This document shows, one piece after another, positions 30,763 through 39,297 of a DNA stretch of 64,000 bases. The notes below the pieces were generated by a model. That model had not been told where the DNA came from and did no database searches. It was given only the letters and a program-made list of their open reading frames with translations. The stretch is from Rubrivivax rivuli (lineage in GTDB: Bacteria; Pseudomonadota; Gammaproteobacteria; Burkholderiales; Burkholderiaceae_C): positions 186,001 to 250,000 of the forward strand of contig NZ_SACR01000005.1 in the NCBI RefSeq assembly GCF_004016505.1. The letters run 5' to 3'. How positions within the stretch are numbered: position 1 is the first letter of the stretch; each line of letters opens with the position of its first letter. Both the position numbers and the translations under genes were made by a program.

Positions 30763-31359
30763 TCAGCGCGCGGGCTCGCGCGCGCACAGCGCCGCGGCCT
30801 GCTTCACCGCCAGCGTGAAGGGCGCCAGGTCGCCGCGCGCGGCGGCCAGCAGGCTGCCGCCTTCGAGCAGCATCACCACCAGCAGCGCGCGGTCACGCGC
30901 TTGCGCGGGCGTGAAGCCGGCGCCGGCCAGGCGCGCTTCCAGCGTGCCGGCGATGGCGGCATAAGCCGCGGCCACGGCTTCACCCAGGCGCGGCGACGAA
31001 CTCTTCTCGGCCACGAAGGCGGCGAACAGCGCGCACAGCTCGTGCCGCGTGCGCACCACCGTCTCACCGAGCAGCGTGCCCACGCGCGCCACCAGTTGCT
31101 GCGGCGGGAGCGTGGCCTCCTGCGCAGCCACCACCTCCAGCAGGCCCTCGGTGATCAGGCCCACCACGGCGGCGGCGATCTCTTCCTTGCCGCCCGGGAA
31201 GTGGTGGTACATCGAGCCCTTGGGCGCCTGCGCCTCGGCCAGGATGTCGTTGATGCCCACGCCGTGGTAACCGTGCCGGCGGAACAGCCGCAGCGCCGCG
31301 CGCAGGATGCGCGTGCGCGTGTCGGTTTCCGGGGCGGTGCTGCGGCGGCTGGGGCTCAC
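30763..31359 (-). CDS. TetR-family transcription repressor
   Basis: A 198-residue TetR regulator. The N-terminal helix-turn-helix is at about residues 14-62 (RILRAALRLFRRHGYHGVGI, ILAEAQAPKGSMYHHF); the rest is a helical ligand-binding domain of the LmrA/YxaF/NemR-like sort (CALFAAFVAEKSSSPRLGEAVAAAY). The start is GTG 31359. It diverges from an alpha/beta hydrolase gene with 74 bases between, which hold a near-perfect NemR-type box at 31398-31413. It probably represses itself and the hydrolase and is released by a small reactive or hydrophobic compound. Confidence 0.88.
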   Translation of the reverse strand: MSPSRRSTAPETDTRTRILRAALRLFRRHGYHGVGINDILAEAQAPKGSMYHHFPGGKEEIAAAVVGLITEGLLEVVAAQEATLPPQQLVARVGTLLGETVVRTRHELCALFAAFVAEKSSSPRLGEAVAAAYAAIAGTLEARLAGAGFTPAQARDRALLVVMLLEGGSLLAAARGDLAPFTLAVKQAAALCAREPAR

Positions 31360-31397
31360 ACGGGGAATGATAGGCCTTGCCCATCTGGGTATCGGAC

Positions 31398-31413
31398 TAG
31401 ACAGACCGGTCTA
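31398..31413. promoter_or_regulatory. Candidate TetR operator (NemR-box-like)
   Basis: Inverted repeat TAGAC-N6-GTCTA, which differs in one base from the NemR box TAGACC-N4-GGTCTA; its core AGACCGGTCT (31403-31412) is a perfect palindrome. It lies between the divergent TetR and hydrolase genes, 21 bases ahead of the hydrolase start. Confidence 0.7.
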
Positions 31414-31433
31414 CACAGAGCTAGCATGGCGGC

Positions 31434-32345
31434 ATGAATTCCGTCTTCGCTCCGTCTCCTGGGCCTGTGACAACGGGTGGCCAGGACCTGCCTCTGGTGA
31501 CCGCCGACGGCACGCGCCTGGCCGCCACCGTCTACCCCGCAACGGGGCCGGATTGGCTGGTGCTGGGCGGTGCCACGGCCGTGCCGCGCGGCTTCTACCG
31601 CCGCTTCGCCGAGCACACGCAAGCCCGCGGCGTGAACGTGCTGACGCTGGACTACCGCGGCATCGGCGGCTCGCGCCCGGCGCGCCTGCGCGGCTACGCG
31701 CCCGATTACGCCGACTGGGCGCGGCAGGACCTCGCCGCTGCCGTGGCCCATGCCGCTGCGCGCGGGCCGGTTTACTGGGTGGGGCACAGCTATGGCGGCC
31801 ACGCGCTGGGCCTGCTGCCGCCGGCGCAGCGCGACGCCGTGCGTGCCGCCTACGTGGTGGCCGGCGGCGCCGGCTGGCACGGCTGGATGCCGCGCGGCGA
31901 ACGCCTGAAGGTGCAGTTGCTCTGGCATGTGGTGGGCCCGGTGGCCACGCGGCTGCTCGGCTACCAGCCCCTCAAGATGATGGGCATCGGCGAAGACCTG
32001 CCTGCCAGCGTCTACCGGCAATGGAAACGCTGGTGCGGCTACCCGCGCTACTTCTTCGACGACCCCGAGGCTGGCGAGCTGGTGCGCGGCTTCGGTGACG
32101 TCACCCTGCCGATTGCGGCGGCCAATGCGCTGGACGACTGGTGGGCGCTGCCGCGCTCGCGCGATGCCTTCTTCGCCGGCTACCGCAACGCGCCCGTGCA
32201 GGCCATCGACATCGATCCCCGCGCCGAAGGCCTGCGCGAGATCGGCCACATGGGCTACTTCCGCCCGCAGGTGGGCGCGGTGCTCTGGCCGCGCATGCTG
32301 GGCTGGCTGCAGGGGCAGGGCCTGCGCCTGCAGCCGCCCGGCTGA
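31434..32345 (+). CDS. Alpha/beta hydrolase
   Basis: A 303-residue alpha/beta-fold hydrolase. The nucleophile elbow GHSYGG carries the Ser, preceded by the strand VYWVGHS; LTLDYRGIGGS forms the early family motif, and a C-terminal His in EIGHMGYFRP is placed to complete the triad. No signal peptide, so cytoplasmic. It resembles serine aminopeptidase-S33/YheT-like hydrolases of unknown substrate. It is the likely target of the divergent TetR repressor through the 31398-31413 operator; such pairs often respond to toxic esters or aldehydes. Confidence 0.82.
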   Translation: MNSVFAPSPGPVTTGGQDLPLVTADGTRLAATVYPATGPDWLVLGGATAVPRGFYRRFAEHTQARGVNVLTLDYRGIGGSRPARLRGYAPDYADWARQDLAAAVAHAAARGPVYWVGHSYGGHALGLLPPAQRDAVRAAYVVAGGAGWHGWMPRGERLKVQLLWHVVGPVATRLLGYQPLKMMGIGEDLPASVYRQWKRWCGYPRYFFDDPEAGELVRGFGDVTLPIAAANALDDWWALPRSRDAFFAGYRNAPVQAIDIDPRAEGLREIGHMGYFRPQVGAVLWPRMLGWLQGQGLRLQPPG

Positions 32346-32348
32346 GGG

Positions 32349-32933
32349 TCAGCTGCAGCTCGCGGCCAGTTCGCCCGCGGCCCGCTGCGCGCGGGCGCGT
32401 TGCGCAGCGGGGTAGACCACGGCCTCTTCCAGCGCCATGTGGTCGAGGTAGAGCGCTTCGAAGACCGGCACCGCGGCCTGCAGCAACGGCAGTTCGTAGC
32501 CGTTGAAGCCTTCGGCCACGGCGCGCACGTGGGGCCCGAGCTCGCGCCAGTCGAGTTCGATCCAGTGGTGGTCCTGGCGCAGGCGGCGCACCAGGGCGTC
32601 GAGTTCGGCGTTTTCCAGCGCGTCAAGCTCCGGAAAGACCAGGCGCTCTTCGTCGGCATGGTGGCGCTTGCCCGGGCCGTCGAAGAAATCCAGCACGCCC
32701 TGGGCCAGGGCTTCGGCCGCCACGTCCAGGCCCTGCTCGTCCAGGTGGGCCACCAGGCGGTTCAGCTGGCCGAGCATCGCGCGGGCGGCGCGATGGGTTT
32801 CGTCGAGCAAGTCGAAGCCTTCGCGGGCGGCACGGCGGGCGCGGCTGGTGCGCGGCGGCCGTGCCGCTGCGCAGCAGGTGTCAGGCTGGTTGTTGGGGCT
32901 CGTGCAGGCCGGCTGGCCCTGTGCGAGTTTCAT
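32349..32933 (-). CDS. Hemerythrin-domain protein
   Basis: A 194-residue protein with a four-helix hemerythrin HHE fold at about residues 55-190. Candidate di-iron ligands are His in LDETHRAARAML, His and Glu in HHADEERLVFPEL, His in DHHWIELDW and His with Glu in YLDHMALEEAVVYP. The first 50 residues are Cys/Arg-rich and not conserved in the family (two Cys in DTCCAAA). ATG 32933 is preceded by GAAGGAG at ideal spacing. Relatives sense or bind O2 or NO or help repair iron-sulphur centres. It is a single gene, its end 3 bases from that of the opposing hydrolase. Confidence 0.85.
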   Translation of the reverse strand: MKLAQGQPACTSPNNQPDTCCAAARPPRTSRARRAAREGFDLLDETHRAARAMLGQLNRLVAHLDEQGLDVAAEALAQGVLDFFDGPGKRHHADEERLVFPELDALENAELDALVRRLRQDHHWIELDWRELGPHVRAVAEGFNGYELPLLQAAVPVFEALYLDHMALEEAVVYPAAQRARAQRAAGELAASCS

Positions 32934-33023
32934 TGCGGGCTCCTTCGGAAGTTCGCCATGACTCTCCGCCGATGCGGGCCCGAGGCCCTTGCGCCAGGTC
33001 AAGCCTGCGCACGGAAGCCACAC

Positions 33024-33062
33024 AAGAAAACGCCCCGCGCGGCACCAGGGCCGGGCGGGGCG
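33024..33062 (-). terminator. Rho-independent terminator for the small exported protein gene
   Basis: On the minus strand the arms GCGGGGCG-type complement at 33055-33062 and 33031-33038 pair over 8 bp, and the second arm runs straight into TTTTCTT (33030-33024). It lies 33 bases beyond the stop of the gene at 33095-33562. Confidence 0.8.
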
Positions 33063-33094
33063 GACTGCGCCCGAAGGCGCGGACAGCTGAACGT

Positions 33095-33562
33095 TTACTG
33101 CTTGCTGCCGACGCGGCGCTCGGCCACCACCACCGGCTTGACGGCTTCGGCTTCCACCAGGCTGGCGTAGAAGAAGGGGCCGACCGGCTCGCCGCCCACG
33201 TTGGGCAGGAAGGGCGTGTTGCGGTTGCCGGCGCGCACTTCGGCCATCACTTCGGCGCGGGTGCGCAGCGACCGGGCTTGCGCGGCGGGGTTGTAGTCGT
33301 TGCTGGCGGTGTCCACCGCGGGCAGGCGCTCGCCACGGATGATCACGGGCTTGAGCAGCTTCACGCCGGCAGGGCGGGTGGCGTCGGCGGCCACGGTGGG
33401 GGCCGGAGCGGCCTTCCCGCTGAGGGCGGCGGGCAGCGCGTGCGTCTGGCCGCTGCTGACGAAGTCGAAGTCAGCGCCTTCACCGGCGGCGTGAGCGAGG
33501 GTGGCCGAAGCGAGGGCGAAGGCGGCGACGGCGGGGTACACGAAGTATTGGAGCTTGCGCAT
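33095..33562 (-). CDS. Small exported protein, DUF4148-like
   Basis: A 155-residue exported protein with signal peptide (about residues 1-26, ending LAHAA). The C-terminal part has TRAEVMAEVRAGNRNTPF, which recalls the (S/T)RAEVxAE(L/V) pattern of the many small DUF4148 proteins of Burkholderiales, though the length and Ala/Pro middle differ. ATG 33562 is preferred over ATG 33568 because AAGGA lies 6 bases upstream of it. It has its own intrinsic terminator and a 210-base upstream region shared with lipB, so it is a single-gene unit. Function unknown. Confidence 0.65.
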   Translation of the reverse strand: MRKLQYFVYPAVAAFALASATLAHAAGEGADFDFVSSGQTHALPAALSGKAAPAPTVAADATRPAGVKLLKPVIIRGERLPAVDTASNDYNPAAQARSLRTRAEVMAEVRAGNRNTPFLPNVGGEPVGPFFYASLVEAEAVKPVVVAERRVGSKQ

Positions 33563-33772
33563 GATCATTCCTTGAAAGCATCCGAAAGGGTTGTGGGACC
33601 GGCTTCGGTGGATGCAGTACCGGGGTCGTCCTTGGGAATGAACTGTAGATACTTACCCTAGGAAGACAAACCAGCAGTCTGCGAACGCAACGTTTCGGTA
33701 ACAGGAATAATGAAAAGGCGGCTCGCGCGACGTACGCCGCTTGCCCGGCTGCTCCACGTCAGAATTGCAGCC

Positions 33773-34444
33773 ATGCGCATGCTGAAACTGGGCCGCCGCC
33801 CCTATGCCGAGACCGAAGCCGCGATGCGCACCTTCACCGCCGCGCGCGGCGCCGAGACCGAAGACGAGCTCTGGCTCGTGGAGCATGACCCGGTGTTCAC
33901 GCAGGGCCTGGCCGGCCGCGATGACCACGTCCTGGCGGCGGGCGGCATCCCGGTGGTGCGCACCGACCGCGGCGGCCAGGTGACGTACCACGGCCCGGGG
34001 CAGGTGGTGGCTTATCCGCTGCTGGACCTGCGCCGCATCGGCATCTACGTCAAGGAATACGTCTTCCGCCTCGAAGAGGCCGTGATCGAGACGCTGTGGG
34101 CCGGCGCCGGCGTGGTCGGCCACCGCGTGCGCGGCGCGCCCGGGATCTATGTGCGCCTGGCCGACCCGCACAGCCACGCGCAGCTGCACACCGAGAGCCT
34201 GGATCCCTTCCGGGGCCTGGGCAAGATCGCGGCGCTGGGCATCAAGGTGAGCCAGCACCGCAGTTACCACGGCGTGGCGCTGAACGTGGCCATGGACCTC
34301 GAACCCTTCGACCGCATCAACCCCTGCGGCTACGCAGGCTTGCGCACGGTGGACCTGCGCGCGCTTGGCGTGGCCGCGTCCTGGGACGACATGGCTGTGC
34401 TGCTCGCCGAGCAACTGGCGCGCCGGCTGCAGCCGCAGCCTTGA
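33773..34444 (+). CDS. lipB: Octanoyltransferase LipB
   Basis: A 223-residue enzyme that moves octanoyl groups from acyl carrier protein to lipoyl domains, the first step of lipoate synthesis. The motif [12 protein letters not shown], the Lys in [12 protein letters not shown] and the catalytic Cys (about residue 185) in NPCGYAG are all present. ATG 33773 is chosen by family length; an in-frame ATG at 33710 has a better-looking ribosome site (CAGGA, 5 bases away) and would add 21 residues, so the true start is open. lipA follows 37 bases later and completes the pathway. Confidence 0.94.
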   Translation: MRMLKLGRRPYAETEAAMRTFTAARGAETEDELWLVEHDPVFTQGLAGRDDHVLAAGGIPVVRTDRGGQVTYHGPGQVVAYPLLDLRRIGIYVKEYVFRLEEAVIETLWAGAGVVGHRVRGAPGIYVRLADPHSHAQLHTESLDPFRGLGKIAALGIKVSQHRSYHGVALNVAMDLEPFDRINPCGYAGLRTVDLRALGVAASWDDMAVLLAEQLARRLQPQP

Positions 34445-34481
34445 AGGCTCGCGCCGGACCCCCGCCGCTAAAATTGGCGGC

Positions 34482-35465
34482 ATGAGCACCCCTTTGACGC
34501 CCCCTGCGGCCCCCGCCTACGACCCCAGCGCCAAGCAGAAGTCGCAGGCCAAGACCTCGCGCATTCCCATCAAGGTGGTGCCTGCCGAGGTACTGAAGAA
34601 GCCCGAGTGGATCCGCGTCAAGGCCGGCAGCCCCAGCACGCGCTTCTACGAGATCAAGCAGATCCTGCGCGAGCACAAGCTGCACACCGTGTGCGAGGAA
34701 GCCAGCTGCCCGAACATCGGCGAGTGCTTCGGCAAGGGCACGGCCACGTTCATGATCATGGGCGACAAGTGCACGCGCCGCTGCCCCTTCTGCGATGTGG
34801 GCCACGGCCGCCCCGACCCGCTGGATGTGGACGAGCCGCTGAACCTGGCCAAGACCATCGCGGCGCTGAAGCTGAAGTACGTGGTCATCACCAGCGTCGA
34901 CCGCGACGACCTGCGCGACGGCGGCGCCGGCCATTTCGTCGAGTGCATCCGCCAGACGCGCGCGCTCAGCCCGGCCACGCAGATCGAGGTGCTGGTGCCC
35001 GATTTCCGCGGCCGAGACGACCGCGCGCTGTCCATCCTGCGCGAGGCCCCGCCCGACGTGATGAACCACAACCTCGAGACCATCCCGCGCCTGTACAAGG
35101 AAGCGCGGCCGGGCTCCGACTACCAGTTCAGCCTGAACCTGCTGAAGAAGTTCAAGCAGCAGGTGCCGGGCGTGCCCACCAAGAGCGGCCTGATGGTGGG
35201 CCTGGGCGAGACCGACGAGGAGATCCTGCAGACCATGCGCGACATGCGCGCGCACGACATCGACATGCTCACCATCGGGCAGTACCTCGCGCCCAGCGGC
35301 CACCACCTGCCGGTGCGGCGCTACGTGCACCCCGACACCTTCAAGATGTTCGAAGCCGAGGCGCAGAAGATGGGCTTCACGCACGCCGCCGTCGGTGCGA
35401 TGGTGCGCAGCAGCTACCACGCCGACCAGCAGGCCCACGCCGCCGGCGTGACCGCCACCGCCTGA
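34482..35465 (+). CDS. lipA: Lipoyl synthase LipA
   Basis: A 327-residue radical-SAM enzyme that inserts two sulphur atoms into protein-bound octanoate. The auxiliary cluster motif [12 protein letters not shown] (C-x4-C-x5-C) and the radical-SAM motif CTRRCPFC (C-x3-C-x2-C) are complete, and the C-terminal RSSYHADQQ contains the Ser that ligates the auxiliary cluster. ATG 34482. Cotranscribed with lipB; converges with the sensor kinase gene, 18 bases between the stops. Confidence 0.97.
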   Translation: MSTPLTPPAAPAYDPSAKQKSQAKTSRIPIKVVPAEVLKKPEWIRVKAGSPSTRFYEIKQILREHKLHTVCEEASCPNIGECFGKGTATFMIMGDKCTRRCPFCDVGHGRPDPLDVDEPLNLAKTIAALKLKYVVITSVDRDDLRDGGAGHFVECIRQTRALSPATQIEVLVPDFRGRDDRALSILREAPPDVMNHNLETIPRLYKEARPGSDYQFSLNLLKKFKQQVPGVPTKSGLMVGLGETDEEILQTMRDMRAHDIDMLTIGQYLAPSGHHLPVRRYVHPDTFKMFEAEAQKMGFTHAAVGAMVRSSYHADQQAHAAGVTATA

Positions 35466-35483
35466 GGCCCGGTGCGCAGGCCG

Positions 35484-37625
35484 TCAGTCGCCGGCGGCCT
35501 GCTCCAGCACGAGGCGGAACACCACCTCGCCGGGCCGGTTCTGCAGCAGCAGCACGTTGCCACCGTGCTGCTCCATCACGCGGCGCACGATGAAGAGGCC
35601 CAGGCCGTGGCCGGCGCTGCCACTGCCGCGGCTGCCGCGCTCGAAGAGCCGCGCTTCCATGCCCGGCTCTATGCCCGGGCCGCGGTCCACCACGTCGATC
35701 ATCAGCGCCAGCGGTTCGTCGGAGTCCGACACCCGCACCGTCACTGGCGTGCTGCCCGGCCCGTGGCGCAGGGCGTTGACGAGCAGGTTGCGCAGCGCCA
35801 GCCGGGCCAGGCTCATGTCGGCCAGCACGGTGCGCGTGGCGGTCTGGCGTTCAATGCTCACGCGGCCCCGTTGCTCCACCGGCACGTCGGTGATGGCGGT
35901 GGCCAGCAGCATGTCGATGTCGGTGTCTTCGCGGCGTATGGGCCCGGGCCGCGCAAGCTGCGTGGCCACGGCCAGCGTGTTGTCGATGCTGCCGGTGACC
36001 TGGCTCATCACCGCGTGCGCCCGTGCCAGGCGTGAAGCCACCGCCACGTTGCCCACCTCCTTCAGCGCCGCGCTGGCGCTCTGCATCGCGGCCGAGGCGT
36101 TGTTCAGCGGCTGGCGCACCTCGTGCGCCAGCACGTCCAGCATCTCGCCGCGTTCGGCGAGCAACTCGTCGAGCTCGCGGGCCTGCTGCTCGGCCCGCTG
36201 GCGCAGCGCCTGTTCCTGCTGCAGTTCCACGCGGCGCTGGCGGTACTCCGACACGTCCTGCAGCGCGCCCACCAGGCGCACCGGCACCCCTGCCTCGAAC
36301 TCGCCTTCGCCCACCAGTCGCACCCACAGAGGCCGCCCGCTGGCGCTGACGAAGGGCAGCTCCATGTCGATGCTGCTGCCGTCGGCCAGCGAGCGTTCCA
36401 GCGCCGCCGCCACCTCGGCCCGCGCCTGCTCGGGGAAGAATCCAAGGACCCGGGTGATGTCCAGCGCTTCGTCCTCGCCGATCTCCAGGATGCGGAAGAG
36501 CCCGGCCGAAGCCGTGACGCTGCGGGCGCTCGCATCGATGCGCCAGCCCCCGATGCGCGCCACCTGCCCGGTGCGCTGCAGCAGCGCCTCGCTCTCGCGC
36601 AGGCGCCGCTCGGTCATCTCGCGCTCGTGGCCCCACTCGTGCTCGCGCTGGCGCAGGTGGTGGAAGATCAGCAGGCCCAGTGCGGCCAGCGTGGCCATCA
36701 GCAGCAGCGGGCCGGCGGCGCGGTCCCACCAGTTCAGCAGCATGCGCTGGTGGGGCATCGTCACCAGCATGGTCACCGGGAAGCTGCCCAGGCGCACGTA
36801 GACGGTGGCGTTGTCCTGGCCGGCCAGGGAACTGCGGCCTTCCACCGTCCCGCGCCGCGGAAAGCCTTGGGCGCGCAGGTGCTCGACGAGCGCACCGGTG
36901 CGCGGTGCGCCATAGGCCTCGTCGTCGCTCACACCTTCGGGCAGGGGGTAGCGGTTGATGAGGTAGCCGTCATCGCGCAACAGCGCCAGCGCGGCGTCGC
37001 GCACCACCGGGGCGTCGCTCCAGAAGGTCTGCACCAGTTCCACGGGCGCCGCTGCAACGAGAAAGGCCAAGGGCTGGCCCTGGTTGTCGCGCACCACCAG
37101 GCGCAGGGGCAGGATCCAGCGCTGGCTCACCGGGCCGCGCAAGGGCCGCGCCAGTTCCATCGGCTGCCCGGGCCGCAGGCTCGCCACGATCTGCGGGAAG
37201 TTGCGCTGGCTCTGCACGCTCGGCAACTGCGTCACGTCGGGTGTGGTGGAACTGCCGAGGTAGCTGCCGTCGAGCGCCAGCAGGTGCACGCCCTGCAACT
37301 CGTCATGCCGCTCCTTGTAGGCCCGCAGGCGTTCGTGCAACTGGGCCGGCTCGGCCAGGCGCCCGCCCTGCATCAGCAGCAGCGCCAGTTCGCTGAGCGA
37401 GCGTTGCTGCTGCTGGAAGTAGCGGTCGGTGCCGCGCTCGGCCAGTTCGGCCACGGTGCGCAGGTTCTGCAGCTGGTCTTCGCGATCGGCACGCCACGAC
37501 TGCCAGGCGAACAGGAGCACCAGCCCCAGCAGCAGCAGGCCGAGCAGCGTGGTCTGCCGGTGCGAGGGTGGCGGGCTGGCCGGCTGCGCGGCGGAGGGCG
37601 GTGGGGAACTGGAAGGCGAGGACAT
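35484..37625 (-). CDS. Cache/PAS sensor histidine kinase
   Basis: A 713-residue membrane sensor kinase. Transmembrane helices at about 26-41 and 306-325 flank a periplasmic dCache-like domain ([30 protein letters not shown]). A PAS domain follows at about 350-470 ([18 protein letters not shown]), then a coiled coil, HisKA with phospho-His at about 501 ([14 protein letters not shown]) and HATPase ([31 protein letters not shown]). The Pro/Ser-rich first 20 residues are unusual. There is no adjacent response regulator, so it is an orphan kinase. It diverges from the deaminase gene with 113 bases between. Confidence 0.88.
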   Translation of the reverse strand: MSSPSSSPPPSAAQPASPPPSHRQTTLLGLLLLGLVLLFAWQSWRADREDQLQNLRTVAELAERGTDRYFQQQQRSLSELALLLMQGGRLAEPAQLHERLRAYKERHDELQGVHLLALDGSYLGSSTTPDVTQLPSVQSQRNFPQIVASLRPGQPMELARPLRGPVSQRWILPLRLVVRDNQGQPLAFLVAAAPVELVQTFWSDAPVVRDAALALLRDDGYLINRYPLPEGVSDDEAYGAPRTGALVEHLRAQGFPRRGTVEGRSSLAGQDNATVYVRLGSFPVTMLVTMPHQRMLLNWWDRAAGPLLLMATLAALGLLIFHHLRQREHEWGHEREMTERRLRESEALLQRTGQVARIGGWRIDASARSVTASAGLFRILEIGEDEALDITRVLGFFPEQARAEVAAALERSLADGSSIDMELPFVSASGRPLWVRLVGEGEFEAGVPVRLVGALQDVSEYRQRRVELQQEQALRQRAEQQARELDELLAERGEMLDVLAHEVRQPLNNASAAMQSASAALKEVGNVAVASRLARAHAVMSQVTGSIDNTLAVATQLARPGPIRREDTDIDMLLATAITDVPVEQRGRVSIERQTATRTVLADMSLARLALRNLLVNALRHGPGSTPVTVRVSDSDEPLALMIDVVDRGPGIEPGMEARLFERGSRGSGSAGHGLGLFIVRRVMEQHGGNVLLLQNRPGEVVFRLVLEQAAGD

Positions 37626-37738
37626 CGGGCCGCGTTGTACCGCAGCCGGCGCCGACGCAGGCTTTGGGGGCGGGCGAAAGGGCAGGGTATCTTCAGGACC
37701 TTGCGGCCGCGCGCCGCCCGCTTTCTGAGAGCCCTGCC

Positions 37739-38791
37739 ATGACCACGCCCGCCGCCGCCGTTCACGCCACCCTCGACCCCGCGCTGCAGGCCCTGCTGTG
37801 CCGCATGCCCAAGGCCGAGCTGCACATCCACATCGAAGGTTCGCTGGAGCCCGAGCTGATCTTCGCGCTGGCGCAGCGCAACGGTGTGGCCTTGCCCTAT
37901 GCCAACGTGGAGGCGCTGCGTGCGGCCTACGCCTTCACCGACCTGCAGAGCTTTCTCGACATCTACTACGCCGGCGCCAGCGTGCTGCTGCACGAACAAG
38001 ACTTCCACGACATGGCCTGGGCCTACTTCCAGCGCGCTGCGGCCGACCACGTGGTGCATGCCGAACTCTTCTTCGACCCGCAGACCCACACCGAACGCGG
38101 CGTGGCGATGGGCACCGTGGTGCAAGGCCTCGTGAGTGCCTGCGAACGCGCGCAGCGCGAGCTGGGCGTGAGCAGCGCGCTGATCCTGTGCTTCCTTCGG
38201 CACCTCAGCGAAGAGGCCGCCTTCGAGACCCTGGAAGCTGCGCTGCCCTACCGCCAGCACTTCACCGGCGTGGGCCTGGACAGCAGCGAGCGCGGTCACC
38301 CGCCGGAGAAGTTCGCACGCGTGTTTGCGCGCTGCCGCGAACTCGGCCTGCATGTGGTGGCGCATGCCGGCGAAGAAGGCCCGCCGGCCTACATCGAGAG
38401 CGCGCTGGACGTGTTGAAGGTCGAGCGCATCGACCACGGCGTGCGCTGCGTGGAAAGCCCGGCGCTCGTGCAGCGCCTGGCCGCGCTGCGCATGCCTCTG
38501 ACGGTGTGCCCGCTGTCCAACGTCAAGCTCTGCGTCTACCGCACGATGGCCGAGCACCAACTGCCCGCACTGCTGGCAGCCGGCCTGTGCGCCACCGTCA
38601 ACAGCGACGACCCGGCCTACTTCGGCGGCTACATCAACCAGAACTTCGTCGAGACCTTCGCGGCGCTGCCGCAGCTGGGCCGCGACCACGCCTACACGCT
38701 GGCGCGCAACAGCTTCCAAGCCAGCTTCGTGCCGGCCGAAACGAAGCAGCGCTGGGTCGCAGCGCTGGACGCGGTGTTCGCCGAGGCCTGA
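37739..38791 (+). CDS. Adenine/adenosine deaminase
   Basis: A 350-residue zinc amidohydrolase of the adenosine deaminase family. Zinc ligands His29 and His31 are in [20 protein letters not shown] carries the third His and the catalytic Glu, RIDHGVRC the next His, and [11 protein letters not shown] the Asp pair. The [10 protein letters not shown] ending, in place of the TDDP of true adenosine deaminases, is typical of the adenine deaminase branch (fungal Aah1, Pseudomonas PA0148-like), so conversion of adenine to hypoxanthine is the more likely reaction. ATG 37739. It is a single gene. Confidence 0.88.
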   Translation: MTTPAAAVHATLDPALQALLCRMPKAELHIHIEGSLEPELIFALAQRNGVALPYANVEALRAAYAFTDLQSFLDIYYAGASVLLHEQDFHDMAWAYFQRAAADHVVHAELFFDPQTHTERGVAMGTVVQGLVSACERAQRELGVSSALILCFLRHLSEEAAFETLEAALPYRQHFTGVGLDSSERGHPPEKFARVFARCRELGLHVVAHAGEEGPPAYIESALDVLKVERIDHGVRCVESPALVQRLAALRMPLTVCPLSNVKLCVYRTMAEHQLPALLAAGLCATVNSDDPAYFGGYINQNFVETFAALPQLGRDHAYTLARNSFQASFVPAETKQRWVAALDAVFAEA

Positions 38792-38801
38792 GGTGGCCTG
38801 A

Positions 38802-39182
38802 TCAGGCCGCCGCGGGCGTGTTGGGCGGCGAGCTGGGAGGCTTGGGCATGTTGCGGCGGACCACCGCCACCAGCAGGCTCAGCAGCCCGGCGCAGAGCAC
38901 GATCACCACCGCGCCCACGGCCCACAGCACCCACACCAGCACCTGGCTGAAGCCGCCCAGCCAGCCTAGAGCGGTGCGCGTGAACTCCAGCGTGGCGGTC
39001 AGCAGCGCCTGCCAACCCGGGATCCAGGCCTCGATCAGCGCGCCGAAAGGCACCTGACCGGCCAATGTGCCGATGTCGGTGACCCAGCTTGGGTCCAGGC
39101 CCAGCAGCGCGCCCACCGCCCAGGCCAGCAGCGACCACAGCGCAAGGACGAAGGCGGCAAGCAGCCAGATGGCGATGTGCAT
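38802..39182 (-). CDS. Small membrane protein, unknown
   Basis: A 126-residue protein with two strong hydrophobic helices (about residues 4-27 and 80-107), an amphipathic middle rich in Trp (WIPGWQALL, WLGGFSQVLVWVLW) and a Pro-rich cytoplasmic tail. It resembles generic inner-membrane proteins of unknown function common in Burkholderiales. Its stop lies 10 bases from the opposing deaminase stop, and it diverges from the YbbP-like permease with 115 bases between. Confidence 0.65.
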   Translation of the reverse strand: MHIAIWLLAAFVLALWSLLAWAVGALLGLDPSWVTDIGTLAGQVPFGALIEAWIPGWQALLTATLEFTRTALGWLGGFSQVLVWVLWAVGAVVIVLCAGLLSLLVAVVRRNMPKPPSSPPNTPAAA

Positions 39183-39297
39183 GGCAGGCGGAGAGTGGAC
39201 TGGAAAACCCGCAGCCTAGCGCAGCGCGCCTTGGCCTTGCCGGGTGTCGGTGCACCGATGACGGACGGGGCCGTGGCCTTTCGGCTACCGTGTCGGC

